DNA from: Heterorhizobium halophytocola
GTDB lineage: Bacteria > Pseudomonadota > Alphaproteobacteria > Rhizobiales > Rhizobiaceae
Length of the DNA: 64,000 bases
NCBI RefSeq assembly: GCF_017873095.1
Contig: NZ_JAGGJU010000001.1
Span: 496,001-560,000 of the forward strand
Direction: 5' to 3'
Every line of letters begins with the position of its first letter. The first letter of the stretch is position 1. Under the pieces are notes generated by a model that was given only the letters and a program-made list of their open reading frames with translations, ran no database searches and was not told the origin of the DNA. Below, piece by piece: positions 36,808 through 46,249 of this stretch. A program made the translations under genes and the position numbers.

Positions 36808-38319
36808 TCAAGCGGCGCGGCGCATCCCCGCCATTTTCTCCTCAAGTTCCGCGGCCTCTCCTGCCGTGAGGAACAATCCCTGTTTCGTGCGCCGCCACAA
36901 CACGTCTTCTGCCGTGACGGCCCACTCGTTTTCGATCAGATAGCGGACTTCCGCCTCGTAGAGCGTGCCGCCGAAATGAAGACCGAGATCCTCGATCTTG
37001 CTGGCCCCGCCGAGAACGACGCGGGCATTCTTACCATAGCAGCGGACCAGCCGGGCGCCATGGGTCTTTTGGATGAAGGGATAAAGCGCCAGCAGAGCCT
37101 CGACCTCGAAACCATAGCCGTTGACGGCGAAATCACCCCCGGGCAGCTTGCTCCTTGCGGTCCAGGGCGCACCCTTTTCGCCGATCGCCTCACCGATCTT
37201 TTCCAGCGCATGCTCGCCGAGCCGACGGTAAGTGGTGAGTTTGCCGCCGAATACGTTGAGAAGCGGCGCCCCGGCGCGGTCCTCAACCTTCAACACATAG
37301 TCGCGGGTCGCCTCCTGCGCCTTCGACGCACCGTCGTCGAACAGCGGGCGGACGGCGGAGTATGACCAGACGATATCGTCGCAGGTGACAGGCTCGGCGA
37401 AATATTCGCTGGCCGCGGCGCACAGATAATCGGCCTCCTCGCCGCTGATCTTCACGTCCTTCGGATCGCCGTGATAGTCGCGGTCCGTGGTGCCGATCAG
37501 GGTGAATTCCTGCTCGTAGGGGATGGCGAAGATGATCCGCTGGTCCGGGTTCTGGAAGAAATAGGCGCGCGGGTCGGAAAACTTCTTCTTGATGACGATA
37601 TGACTGCCCTGGACCAGCCGCACATGCTGGGCCTCGTTGCGCCCCATGGCGGCCTGCAACACATGGTCGACCCAGGGACCCGCGGCATTGACCACCATGC
37701 GGGCACGATGAAGCACGGTAGCGCCGCTGGCAGCGTCACGCACGGTGATCTCCCAGAGACCGTCGACCACCTTGGCCGAGACGACCTTGTGGCGGGCAAG
37801 GATGGTCGCACCCCGCGCCTGCGCATCGGCGGCATTCAGCACCACGAAGCGGGCGTCATCGACCCAGCCGTCGGAATATTCAAACGCTTTGGCAAAGATC
37901 GGCTTCAGCGGCTTGCCGGCCGGATCGCGCTTCAGATCGAGCACCTTCGTCGCTGGCAGGAGCTTGCGGCCGCCAAGATGATCGTAAAGGAAAAGGCCAA
38001 GCCGGATCATCCAGGCCGGCCGCACCCCGCCCTTCTGGTAGGGCAGCACGAAGCGCAGGGGCCAGATGACATGCGGCGCCATGGCCCAGAGCACTTCGCG
38101 CTCCTTGAGGGCTTCGCGCACAAGGCGAAACTCGTAGTGCTCGAGATAGCGCAGGCCACCATGGATGAGTTTGGTGGCGCCGGACGAGGTGCCGGAGGCG
38201 AAATCGTTCATTTCCGCCAGCGCGACGGCGTAGCCGCGACCGGCAGCATCGCGCGCGATGCCGCAGCCGTTGATACCGCCGCCAATGACGAAAAGATCGA
38301 AAGTCGCAGCCTCGGCCAT
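36808..38319 (-). CDS. glpD: Glycerol-3-phosphate dehydrogenase (aerobic)
   Basis: A 503-residue flavoprotein. The FAD motif is DLFVIGGGINGCGIARDAA near the N-terminus; further GlpD blocks are SGTSSGATKLIHGGLRYLEHYEFRLVREALKERE, VVNAAGPWVDHVL, VRLVQGSHIV and NVFGGKLTTYRRLGEHAL. It oxidises glycerol-3-phosphate to dihydroxyacetone phosphate and passes electrons to quinone at the inner membrane. It follows glpR after 101 bases that hold repeated GCGAAAA/ACGAAA motifs. Confidence 0.95.
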   Translation of the reverse strand: MAEAATFDLFVIGGGINGCGIARDAAGRGYAVALAEMNDFASGTSSGATKLIHGGLRYLEHYEFRLVREALKEREVLWAMAPHVIWPLRFVLPYQKGGVRPAWMIRLGLFLYDHLGGRKLLPATKVLDLKRDPAGKPLKPIFAKAFEYSDGWVDDARFVVLNAADAQARGATILARHKVVSAKVVDGLWEITVRDAASGATVLHRARMVVNAAGPWVDHVLQAAMGRNEAQHVRLVQGSHIVIKKKFSDPRAYFFQNPDQRIIFAIPYEQEFTLIGTTDRDYHGDPKDVKISGEEADYLCAAASEYFAEPVTCDDIVWSYSAVRPLFDDGASKAQEATRDYVLKVEDRAGAPLLNVFGGKLTTYRRLGEHALEKIGEAIGEKGAPWTARSKLPGGDFAVNGYGFEVEALLALYPFIQKTHGARLVRCYGKNARVVLGGASKIEDLGLHFGGTLYEAEVRYLIENEWAVTAEDVLWRRTKQGLFLTAGEAAELEEKMAGMRRAA

Positions 38320-38380
38320 TTCACCCCTTCCCCTTCGGCTTCCGTGTGCACCGCACCATCAGAAACGCTGAAAATGATCT

Positions 38381-38401
38381 AAAGCGAAAAGAAAACGAAA
38401 G
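38381..38401. promoter_or_regulatory. Candidate GlpR operator upstream of glpD
   Basis: AAAGCGAAAAGAAAACGAAAG repeats an A-GCGAAAA / A-ACGAAAG core with 11-base phasing, one helical turn. The same ACGAA core recurs upstream of glpR. DeoR-type GlpR proteins bind TTCG-containing half-sites, so this is a plausible operator for the operon. An internal glpD promoter here is possible. Confidence 0.5.
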
Positions 38402-38420
38402 TCAAATGAAACAACGACCG

Positions 38421-39212
38421 TCAATCGTCGGCGCTGCCATCGGCTTGGGCTCGCGCCGTTTCGATTAGCCTGACATCGTTTTCAGCACAGATGTCGCGCA
38501 CCGAATCGATAGGACAGAAATCGGTAATGAAGGTGTGCACCTGCGAGATGTGGCCGATACGCACCGGCGCCGTGCGGGTGAATTTCGACGCGTCGGTGAC
38601 CAGAATCACATGGCGCGCATTGGCGATGATCGCCTGCGCGACCTTCACTTCGCGGTAGTCGAAGTCGAGCAGTGCGCCGTCCTCGTCGATCGCCGAGACG
38701 CCGATGACGGCGAAATCCACCTTGAACTGGCGGATGAAATCGACCGCCGCCTCGCCGACGATGCCGCCGTCTGCGCCGCGCACGACGCCACCGGCAATCA
38801 CCACCTCTATCGCCGGGAAGATCCGCAAGCGATTGGCCACATTGATATTGTTGGTGATGACCATCAGTTCGGAATGGTCGGAGAGCGCCTCGCCGACGGC
38901 CTCGGTCGTGGTGCCGATATTGACGAACAGGGATGCGTTATCGGGTATGAGCGCTGCCGCCGCCCGGCCGATCGCCGCCTTTTCCGATGCGGCCATCAGC
39001 CGCCGTGCCTCGTATTTGAGGTTCTCGGTGCCGCGCGGGAAGATCGCGCCGCCATGGACGCGGGTAAGCGCCCTGCTGTCGCAGAGTTCGTTCAGGTCCT
39101 TGCGGATTGTTTGCGGCGAAACTTCGAAGCGCTGCGCCAGCTGCTCGACCGTCACCTTGCCCTCGACCTTGGCGATCACCAGGATTTCGCTCTGCCGGGA
39201 GGAATAGTTCAT
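38421..39212 (-). CDS. glpR: DeoR-family regulator GlpR
   Basis: A 263-residue DeoR regulator starting MNYSSRQSEILVIAK. The helix-turn-helix is in GKVTVEQLAQRFEVSPQTIRKDLNEL with the DeoR continuation ALTRVHGGAIF. The C-terminal sugar-phosphate domain has NIGTTTEAVGEAL and the lysine in VTDASKF. It should repress the glp operon until glycerol-3-phosphate builds up. First gene of the operon, so probably autoregulated. The upstream frame is open 33 more codons but lacks support. Confidence 0.92.
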   Translation of the reverse strand: MNYSSRQSEILVIAKVEGKVTVEQLAQRFEVSPQTIRKDLNELCDSRALTRVHGGAIFPRGTENLKYEARRLMAASEKAAIGRAAAALIPDNASLFVNIGTTTEAVGEALSDHSELMVITNNINVANRLRIFPAIEVVIAGGVVRGADGGIVGEAAVDFIRQFKVDFAVIGVSAIDEDGALLDFDYREVKVAQAIIANARHVILVTDASKFTRTAPVRIGHISQVHTFITDFCPIDSVRDICAENDVRLIETARAQADGSADD

Positions 39213-39226
39213 CTTGGCCGATCCGC

Positions 39227-39280
39227 TTTCGTTTGGATCGGGGACTTTAAGCCAAAACGAAGATCCCGCAAGCAAAACGA
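39227..39280. promoter_or_regulatory. Candidate GlpR operator cluster upstream of glpR
   Basis: Contains TTTCGTTT (39227-39234), its inverted form AAAACGAA (39254-39261), and AAAACGA again at 39274-39280, exactly 20 bases (two turns) from the second. The first box begins 15 bases from the glpR start codon. The same core occurs ahead of glpD. Confidence 0.55.
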
Positions 39281-39474
39281 CACGGGTCCACGACAGGAAG
39301 GTCGGGCTCACTTGGTCGCCCGGCGGAGGCTGAAGCCCGGCCGGCGATGGAGAAGGTGCATGCGGTGGTCATGGGATGTTCGACAGAAGCTGCAAGAGGC
39401 CACGACAGATCTCTGGGAACAAATATGGGCTGGGCGACGTTCTGGTTTCGAAATTCATCAAGGAGACCCTGACA

Positions 39475-39642
39475 ATGCTCTATTACGCTCTTGTATTTCT
39501 CGTTGTTGCCCTGATCGCCGGCGCACTTGGCTTCGGCGGCATTGCCGGCGCCTCCGTCGGTATCGCGAAGATCCTGTTCTTCGTCTTCATCGTTCTGTTC
39601 CTGATCTCGCTGCTGACCGGCGCCTTCCGTCGCCGCGTCTAA
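39475..39642 (+). CDS. DUF1328 small membrane protein (YtjA-like)
   Basis: A 55-residue protein with RBS AAGGAG nine bases ahead. Two helices are separated by [18 protein letters not shown]; this is the DUF1328 pattern with the usual [16 protein letters not shown] beginning and RRRV end. Such proteins are common, often stress- or stationary-phase-expressed, with unknown function. It stands alone with its own strong terminator. Confidence 0.85.
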   Translation: MLYYALVFLVVALIAGALGFGGIAGASVGIAKILFFVFIVLFLISLLTGAFRRRV

Positions 39643-39706
39643 CGATCAGGGACATCCAAGGCGCGTCCTGACGGTTCCCCTGCCCGAGGACGCGACCTCC
39701 AGTCGA

Positions 39707-39740
39707 AAAAGCATCCGGTTTGCGCCGGATGCTTTTTTTT
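39707..39740 (+). terminator. Strong bidirectional terminator
   Basis: A 12-bp stem AAAAGCATCCGG (39707-39718) / 39725-39736 with a six-base loop, followed by a run of T to 39740. It ends the DUF1328 gene, and on the minus strand, where it also carries a T-run, the lipoprotein hydrolase gene. Confidence 0.88.
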
Positions 39741-39780
39741 GCGTTCAGGTCGTCTCGCAGTTGATGCGCACGGCCGGCAC

Positions 39781-40932
39781 TTACTGCGGATCGACCACCA
39801 GCTTGACCAGCCGGAAGGGGCTGGCGACCGTGGTCGCGGCCGCTTCCAGAACGAAGCCGCCGACATCGTTGATCGTCTGTTTCTGCTGGCTCAATTTCGG
39901 ATAGAGCGCGGCGAGCTGGACATAGCGGTCATGGTTCAGCCTGCCGGTGCCTTGCAGGGACGACACGTCCACCAGCACGATCTTTTCCTCGCGGGCCACC
40001 TTTTCGACGATAGGGTCATGCACGTCGAGCGCGCCGATGCGGGGCACGTCGCCGGAAATCAGGCTGGAGGCCAGAAGCGCCCGGTCATCGGTGGAGACGA
40101 AGATCACCATAGGCGGCGACAGCGGGCCGATAACGGCCATCTGCTGTCCGAACACGTCCGCATCGACATCCGGCGCGGCAAGCAGGACCTCGAGGTGATG
40201 CAGCACATCGGTGCGCCCCATCAGTTTCAGCTGGCGCAGGCTCTCGGTGACCAGCCATCCCCCCATGCTGTGGCCGAAGAGAAGCACATGGCGGCCATCG
40301 CGCTTGACCGTCAGCTTCGTCAGCATGTCCACCAGGTAGTCGCGCGAATAGGTAACCGACTCCTTGTCTGCGACATAGCCGGCGACGCTTGCCTTGGACG
40401 GCCAGGAAAACAGCACCGGTACCCCGTCTATGCTGGAATCGCCCGACATCTGCACGACCCGGAACAGCGCTTCCTGGAAATTGGTGTTGAAGCCGTGGAC
40501 GAAGACCCCGACATCGGCCCGGTCCTTCGACAGATGCGAAGCCTTCTGCCGAATCTGCGCGTAGAATTCGGCGGGTGTCAGTGTTTCGCGCGCCAGGACA
40601 GCAAAGGTCTTTCGCGGGTCTGGCCTGCCGTTTTCAGGCCATTCGATCTCGCCGGATTTGTGTCCGGGCGGCAGCGACACGGTATAACGGGCAAAATTGA
40701 GCCCTTCGGCGCGGTCGCTTGTAAAACCCTTTTCGCCGGCCGGTGGGGTGGCGCGGGTGGTCGCCACGAAAACCTGCACCGTCTTGGCCTCGGCCACAGG
40801 CTTTACCGGCGTCAGGTCGTCCGGGCCCGGCCGCGTGACGCAGCCGGCAAGGATCACGAGAAATGAGAGGACAAAGGCTCGAAATGCCGGGGAAACCGTA
40901 GAACCGGCATGGGAAAACGCAGACGATATCAT
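39781..40932 (-). CDS. Alpha/beta-hydrolase lipoprotein (DUF900)
   Basis: A 383-residue DUF900 protein. The N-terminus has a signal with lipobox ILAGC (cysteine at 31), so it is a lipoprotein. After VQVFVATTRATP it has the hydrolase core VGVFVHGFNTNFQEALFR, VLFSWPSKASVAGY with DKESVTYSRD, and the nucleophile elbow LLFGHSMGG. These are the usual DUF900 features of esterase-like fold. The substrate is unknown; an envelope lipid or peptidoglycan ester is possible. An AT-rich 290-base gap upstream, shared with gbcA, probably holds divergent promoters. Confidence 0.85.
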   Translation of the reverse strand: MISSAFSHAGSTVSPAFRAFVLSFLVILAGCVTRPGPDDLTPVKPVAEAKTVQVFVATTRATPPAGEKGFTSDRAEGLNFARYTVSLPPGHKSGEIEWPENGRPDPRKTFAVLARETLTPAEFYAQIRQKASHLSKDRADVGVFVHGFNTNFQEALFRVVQMSGDSSIDGVPVLFSWPSKASVAGYVADKESVTYSRDYLVDMLTKLTVKRDGRHVLLFGHSMGGWLVTESLRQLKLMGRTDVLHHLEVLLAAPDVDADVFGQQMAVIGPLSPPMVIFVSTDDRALLASSLISGDVPRIGALDVHDPIVEKVAREEKIVLVDVSSLQGTGRLNHDRYVQLAALYPKLSQQKQTINDVGGFVLEAAATTVASPFRLVKLVVDPQ

Positions 40933-41219
40933 CGTGTAAATACAACCACTTTTGACACACCCATTACGGGCGATTTGCCGCGACTATACATGAGCGCGCC
41001 GCCTGGGCGACGGCGCTTGAGGCAGGCACACGAGATGCGCGCGACGTTTTTCGCGAGGCGTCGCCGAAATCCCTCACCCCTTGCAGATTTTTTCGACGTG
41101 TCTCTTTGCGGCAGACCGATGTCGCATCCGCCTTATTGAGTGCGGTGCAAAACTGCTTATTTCGAGTATTGCAAGGCAGCCCCAGCACCCGGGGCCGAAC
41201 GCGAACCGAGGACAACGAG

Positions 41220-42464
41220 ATGGACCTGCAGAATACGGTATTGCGCCAACTGAAGAACCGGCGCGAGGGCTTCTCCCTCGAACAGCCCTTCTATATCGAT
41301 CAGGACTATTTCAAGCTGGACATGGAGATGATCTGGTATCGCGACTGGCTGTTCATCGGCCATGATTGCGAAGTGCCGAAGGCCGGCAACTACTTCACCA
41401 CGCAGATCGGCGATTATCCGGTCGTCATCGTGCGCGGCCGTGACGGCCAGATCCGCGCCTTCCACAACACCTGCCGCCACCGCGGCCACCGCGTCTGCAC
41501 CCAGGATCGCGGCGCCTCGGCGAAGCTCGTCTGTCCCTACCACAACTGGACCTACGATCTCGACGGTTCGCTGGTCTTTGCGCGACAGATGGGCGAGACC
41601 TTCGACAAGGCCGAATTCGGCCTGAAGCCGGTCGCCTGCGAAACCGTTGCCGGCTACATCTTCATCTGCCTGGCCGACCAGCCGTCCGATTTCGCCCCCG
41701 TTCGCGACACGATCGAGCCCTTCATGAAGCCGCACCGGCTGTCGGAAGCCAAGGTCGCGCACAAGAACACCATCATCGAGAAGGGCAACTGGAAGCTCGT
41801 CTGGGAAAACAACCGCGAGTGCTATCACTGCGCACCGAACCATCCCGAGCTCTGCCGCACCTATCCCGAAGCGCCGACGGCGACCGGCGTGCAGGGCGCC
41901 GGCGACGATCCGGTGATTGCCGAGCACTGGCAGCGCTGCGAGGCAGCCGGTCTGCCGAGCGCGTTTAGCATGGACCCCTCCGGCCAGTTCCGCGCCGCCC
42001 GCATGCCGCTGATCCAGGGTGCGGAAAGCTATACCATGGATGGCAAGCCGGCGGTGAAGCGCTTCCTGTCGGATGACGTGAAGATCCGCGAGATCGGCAC
42101 CATGCTGCTGTTCCACTATCCGACGACCTGGAACCATATCCTCGTCGACCACGCGATCTCGTTCAGCGTCACACCGATCTCGGCCGAAGAGACGGCTGTC
42201 ACCACCACATGGTTGGTGCACAAGGACGCGGTCGAGGGTGTCGATTACGACCTCGACAAGCTGACCCATGTCTGGAACATGACCAACGACCAGGACCGCT
42301 CGATCGTCGAGGAAAATGCCTTCGGCATCCGCTCTCCGGCCTACGAGCCCGGCCCCTATTCGCCGGAGCATGAAGGTGGCGTGATGCAGTTCGTCGAATG
42401 GTATTCCAACTTCATGACCGATCGCCTGCAGGGCGACAAGGCACCTTTGTCGGTCGTGGCATAA
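41220..42464 (+). CDS. gbcA: Glycine betaine demethylase, Rieske oxygenase subunit
   Basis: A 414-residue ring-hydroxylating-type oxygenase. The Rieske cluster ligands are C85, H87, C105 and H108 (CRHRGH...CPYHNW). The mononuclear iron site has H203 and H208 in NNRECYHCAPNHPELC. GAGG is eight bases upstream of the ATG. With GbcB it removes a methyl group from glycine betaine to give dimethylglycine and formaldehyde. The related stachydrine demethylase (Stc2) of rhizobia is very similar, and a putA gene lies in the same window, so proline betaine remains an alternative substrate. Confidence 0.87.
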   Translation: MDLQNTVLRQLKNRREGFSLEQPFYIDQDYFKLDMEMIWYRDWLFIGHDCEVPKAGNYFTTQIGDYPVVIVRGRDGQIRAFHNTCRHRGHRVCTQDRGASAKLVCPYHNWTYDLDGSLVFARQMGETFDKAEFGLKPVACETVAGYIFICLADQPSDFAPVRDTIEPFMKPHRLSEAKVAHKNTIIEKGNWKLVWENNRECYHCAPNHPELCRTYPEAPTATGVQGAGDDPVIAEHWQRCEAAGLPSAFSMDPSGQFRAARMPLIQGAESYTMDGKPAVKRFLSDDVKIREIGTMLLFHYPTTWNHILVDHAISFSVTPISAEETAVTTTWLVHKDAVEGVDYDLDKLTHVWNMTNDQDRSIVEENAFGIRSPAYEPGPYSPEHEGGVMQFVEWYSNFMTDRLQGDKAPLSVVA

Positions 42465-42470
42465 TCGGCA

Positions 42471-43553
42471 ATGGCAAAGGAAAAGACCTACAAACACGTC
42501 GACGAGATGCGTCCTTGGAACGACAAGGAGCACCTCCTGGAGTGCGTTGCATGGACGCCGGAAACGGCCGACGTGATGACCTTCACCTTCAAGCCCGATC
42601 AGCCCGGCCACTGGTTCCGTTACCAGCCGGGCCAGTTCCTCACGCTGGAACTGCCGGTCGGACCGGATCCGGTGATGCGCACCTATACGATCTCGTCCAC
42701 GCCGTCGCGGCCCTACACCATCCAGGTGACGGCCAAGGCGCAGAAGGACTCGATCGGCACGCGCTGGATGATGGAGCACCTGAAGCCGGGCATGAAGCTG
42801 AAGGCCTATGGTCCGGTGGGCGACTTCTCCTATGTCCGCCATCCCGGCGACAAATATCTATTCATCTCGGCAGGCTCCGGGATCACGCCGATGATGTCGA
42901 TGACCCGGGACCTGTCCGACCGCGAACCGGACAGCGACATCGCCTTCATCCATTGCGCGCGCTCGCCCAATGACATCATCTTCCGCTGGGAGCTGGAGTA
43001 CAAGGCGCGCCACATGCCGCATTTCGCGCTCGGCTTCATCGTCGAGCAGCTGGAACGCTCGCAGCTGTGGACTGGTCTGAAAGGCTTTATCGACAGGGCA
43101 AAGATCTCGCTGCTGGCACCGGACTTTCTCGACCGCAAGGTGTTCTGCTGCGGCCCGGCCCCCTTCATGGCAACCGTGCGCGATGCCCTGCAGAATGCCG
43201 GCTTCGACATGGACAACTACCATGAGGAGGCTTTTCTGCCGGCTGCGGCCCCGGCACCCCTCGTCGTCCCTGTTTACGCGGACGGAGAGGCACCAACAAA
43301 GGTCACCTTCGCCCTCAGCGGCAAGGAAGGACAGTGCGAGCCCGGCTTCACGCTTCTCCAGGCAGGCCGCGCCAACGGCGTCCGTATTGCAGCGGCGTGC
43401 GAATCGGGCCTTTGCGGCACCTGCAAGGTGATTAAGCTCAAGGGTGAGGTCGACATGCAGCACAATGGCGGCATTCTCGACGAAGAGATCGAGGAAGGCT
43501 ACATCCTCGCCTGCTGCTCCCGTCCGCTGACGGATGTCGAAATCGAGGCGTGA
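42471..43553 (+). CDS. gbcB: Glycine betaine demethylase, reductase subunit
   Basis: A 360-residue ferredoxin-type reductase, six bases after gbcA. The FAD domain has MRTYTISSTPS (RxYS-like), the NAD domain has ISAGSGITPMMSM and FCCGPAPFM, and a C-terminal plant-type 2Fe-2S domain carries CESGLCGTCK and the later CC pair (ILACCSRPL). It transfers electrons from NAD(P)H to the Rieske subunit. It ends three bases before the convergent ligase gene. Confidence 0.88.
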   Translation: MAKEKTYKHVDEMRPWNDKEHLLECVAWTPETADVMTFTFKPDQPGHWFRYQPGQFLTLELPVGPDPVMRTYTISSTPSRPYTIQVTAKAQKDSIGTRWMMEHLKPGMKLKAYGPVGDFSYVRHPGDKYLFISAGSGITPMMSMTRDLSDREPDSDIAFIHCARSPNDIIFRWELEYKARHMPHFALGFIVEQLERSQLWTGLKGFIDRAKISLLAPDFLDRKVFCCGPAPFMATVRDALQNAGFDMDNYHEEAFLPAAAPAPLVVPVYADGEAPTKVTFALSGKEGQCEPGFTLLQAGRANGVRIAAACESGLCGTCKVIKLKGEVDMQHNGGILDEEIEEGYILACCSRPLTDVEIEA

Positions 43554-43556
43554 GCC

Positions 43557-45179
43557 TCAGATCACGTCTGCCGGCCCGGTGGCCGGCAGCAGCGCTTTCA
43601 GACTTTCCAGCGTGTCGGCTTCCGCCGTCGGCTTGTCCCAGCGCAGGCGTGAGACCCGCGGGAAGCGCATGGCCACCCCGGATTTGTGCCGGGCCGACCG
43701 ATTAAGGCCCTCGAAGGCAATTTCCAGCACCAGCCCGTTCTCGCGATTGGCGCGGACCGAGCGGACGGGGCCGAAGCGGTCGATCGTGTTGTCGCGCACG
43801 AACTTGTCGATCCGTTTCAGCTCCTCGTCGGTAAAGCCGAAATAGGCCTTGCCGACCGGCACGAGTTGCAAGGCACCGTCGATCTCGTCCCAGACACCGA
43901 AGGTGAAGTCCGAATAGAGGCTGGACCGCTTGCCATGGCCGCGCTGAGCATACATCAGCACGGCGTCGACGGTGAACGGATCGCGCTTCCACTTGAACCA
44001 GGGGCCCTTGGGCCGGCCGGTGACGTAGGGCGAGTCCTTGTGCTTCAGCATCACCCCTTCGATCACCGGATGCGGCGGATCGAGCCTCTTGCGGTCGAGA
44101 TCGGCAACGTCCTCGTAGGTGATCTGCGCCGAGAGATCGAAGCGATCCGCGTCGAGCTCTCCCATGAATTGCTCCAGCCGGGCACGCCGCGCGTCGAAAG
44201 GCATTCCCCGCAGATCCTCGCCCTCCTGCATCAGCAGGTCGTAGATGCGGACGAAGACCGGATAGTCGCGCTTCAGCTTCTCCGGGACGCTCTTGCGGTT
44301 CAGCCGCTGCTGCAGGTCGGAAAAGGTGCCGACATGCTCGCCCGGCACGCCGACCAGCAGTTCGCCGTCGAGCACCGCCTCGAAATCGATGGTGCCAAGC
44401 AGGTCGGGAAAGGTAGCGGAGATGTCGTCGCCGGTGCGGGTATAGAGCCGGTGGATGCCACCCTCCGACGACACCTGCACGCGGATGCCATCCCATTTCC
44501 ATTCGGCGCGATATTCGTCGGGGAGGATGCGGCCATAATCCGGTTCTTCCAGTGGTGTAGCAAGCATCACAGGGCGATAGAGCGCATTGGCGAGGCGCTC
44601 CGGCTTCGGCGTCTTCTTCTCCAGCCAGTCGAAGAGCGGCTGATAGGGGACCTCCAGACCATGCCAGAGCTCCTCGATCTCGGTGACGTCGACGCCACCG
44701 AAATCGGCGAGCGCCTGCTTGGCAAGCCTGGCAGATACGCCGATGCGCATGCCCCCGGTCATCAGCTTGATCAGGGCATAGCGGCCGGAGGTGTCGAGGG
44801 CATCCATGAAGGCGACGAATTTTTCTGGTGCCGAGGCGCGCGACGTCGCCTGAAGCGTCTCGACGACGTCCGCAAGCGCCGGCTCGGGCACAGCGTCTGC
44901 ATTCTCGCTTTCCGGCCAGACCAGCGACACGGTCTCGGCGAGGTCGCCGACATAGTCGTAGGAATAGCCGAACAGCACCTCGTCGATGCGCTCCATGGCA
45001 AGCGCCCGGATGGTGCCGGCCTTGAGGTTGACGATGTCGAGCCCGCCGGTCAGCGCCGCCAGCGCATAGCCGCGGTCCGGGTCCGGCGTGGCCGCGAAAT
45101 AGTCGCGCATCAGCGTCAGCTTGCCGTTGCGCGACGGCGTCAGCACGAGACGGTCGAGGAGTTCGGAAAAGGCGCGCAT
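43557..45179 (-). CDS. ATP-dependent DNA ligase of the ligase/exonuclease repair cassette
   Basis: A 540-residue ligase. The adenylation lysine is K228 in EWKWDGIRVQ (KxDG motif); later motifs include TRTGDDIS, LDGELLVG and EGVMLKHKDSPY. The N-terminal 200 residues are the DNA-binding domain. The C-terminus holds an OB-fold region near FKWKRDPFTVDAVLMYAQ. It directly follows its exonuclease partner with no gap. This ligase type belongs to a four-gene set (Lhr-Core helicase, PdeM phosphoesterase, Exo, ligase) linked to DNA damage response; only two members are here. Confidence 0.9.
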   Translation of the reverse strand: MRAFSELLDRLVLTPSRNGKLTLMRDYFAATPDPDRGYALAALTGGLDIVNLKAGTIRALAMERIDEVLFGYSYDYVGDLAETVSLVWPESENADAVPEPALADVVETLQATSRASAPEKFVAFMDALDTSGRYALIKLMTGGMRIGVSARLAKQALADFGGVDVTEIEELWHGLEVPYQPLFDWLEKKTPKPERLANALYRPVMLATPLEEPDYGRILPDEYRAEWKWDGIRVQVSSEGGIHRLYTRTGDDISATFPDLLGTIDFEAVLDGELLVGVPGEHVGTFSDLQQRLNRKSVPEKLKRDYPVFVRIYDLLMQEGEDLRGMPFDARRARLEQFMGELDADRFDLSAQITYEDVADLDRKRLDPPHPVIEGVMLKHKDSPYVTGRPKGPWFKWKRDPFTVDAVLMYAQRGHGKRSSLYSDFTFGVWDEIDGALQLVPVGKAYFGFTDEELKRIDKFVRDNTIDRFGPVRSVRANRENGLVLEIAFEGLNRSARHKSGVAMRFPRVSRLRWDKPTAEADTLESLKALLPATGPADVI

Positions 45180-46193
45180 CTATTCGTTCTCGTCCTCGTA
45201 GCCGACAAGATGCAGCGGTTTTGCCTTGATCCCCGACAGCTCGCACCAGCGCACCAGCGCCTCCTCCCGCCCATGGGTGACCCAGACCTCGGAAGCGCCG
45301 GTCTCGGTGATCGTCTGCGTCAGTTCGGGCCAGTCGGAATGATCCGACAGGATCAGCGGCAGCTCGACGCCGCGCTGCTTGGCGCGCTGGCGGATGCGCA
45401 TCCAGCCGGAGGCAAAGCAGGAGATCGGATCGGCAAAGCGCCGCGCCCAGCGATCGGCAAAGGCGGATGGCGGACCGATGACGATGGTCCCGGCGAAATC
45501 CTTCGACTTGCCCTTCTCCAGCGTTGCCGGGCGAAGGTCGCCAAGGGCGATCCCCTGGCTTTCGTAGAAGGCACAGAGCCGCTCGAGCGCGCCGTGGATA
45601 TAGATCGGTTCGTGATATCCGGCCTGGCGCAGAAGCCCGATGACGCGCTGGGCCTTGCCGAGCGCATAGGCGCCGACGATATGGGTGCGCTCCGGAAACT
45701 GCTCGACGGAATGCAGCAAGCGGCCGATCTCCTCCGCATCCGGCGGATGGGTGAAGACCGGCAGGCCGAAGGTGGCCTCGGTCACGAAGACGTCACAGGG
45801 CACTACCTCGAAGCCGGTGCAGGTCGGATCGGCACGGCGCTTGTAGTCACCGGAGACGACGATGCGGGTTCCCTGATACTCGACCGCGATCTGGGCCGAG
45901 CCGAAGACATGGCCGGCCGGATGGAAACTGACCTTGACGCCGTTGACGTCGACTTCGCCGCCATAGGCAATCGGCTGGCGTTGGCCGGCAAAATCCTCGC
46001 CATAGCGGATCGCCATGATGTCCAGCGTCTCCGGCGTTGCCAGCACATGGGCATGACCGGAGCGGGCATGGTCGGAATGGCCATGCGTAATGGCCGCGCG
46101 GGATACCGCGCGCACCGGATCGATATAGAAGTCACCGGGCTGGCAATAAAGACCCGCCGGCGTGGGCTTGAGCAGTTCCGAAGGGCGGATCAT
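45180..46193 (-). CDS. Ligase-associated metallo-beta-lactamase DNA exonuclease
   Basis: A 337-residue beta-CASP-like metallo-beta-lactamase protein (SNM1/Pso2-type). The metal motif THGHSDHA gives H37, H39, D41 and H42, followed by the ligands in PAGHVFGSA and VVSGDYK. The conserved WVTHGREEALVRWC segment is near the end. It likely trims DNA ends before sealing by the adjacent ligase. It is upstream of the ligase gene with directly adjoining codons, and 56 bases downstream of the hydrolase gene. Confidence 0.88.
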   Translation of the reverse strand: MIRPSELLKPTPAGLYCQPGDFYIDPVRAVSRAAITHGHSDHARSGHAHVLATPETLDIMAIRYGEDFAGQRQPIAYGGEVDVNGVKVSFHPAGHVFGSAQIAVEYQGTRIVVSGDYKRRADPTCTGFEVVPCDVFVTEATFGLPVFTHPPDAEEIGRLLHSVEQFPERTHIVGAYALGKAQRVIGLLRQAGYHEPIYIHGALERLCAFYESQGIALGDLRPATLEKGKSKDFAGTIVIGPPSAFADRWARRFADPISCFASGWMRIRQRAKQRGVELPLILSDHSDWPELTQTITETGASEVWVTHGREEALVRWCELSGIKAKPLHLVGYEDENE

Positions 46194-46249
46194 TCATTGG
46201 AAGATAGGGACCGGGGTTGCCTTTGCAAGACGGCTTCGCCGCCGCCCGG

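Noticed and set aside
41220..43553. Aromatic ring dioxygenase
   Set aside because: The Rieske protein lacks a beta-subunit gene and pairs with a FAD/NAD/2Fe-2S reductase as in GbcAB or Stc2; no aromatic pathway genes are near.
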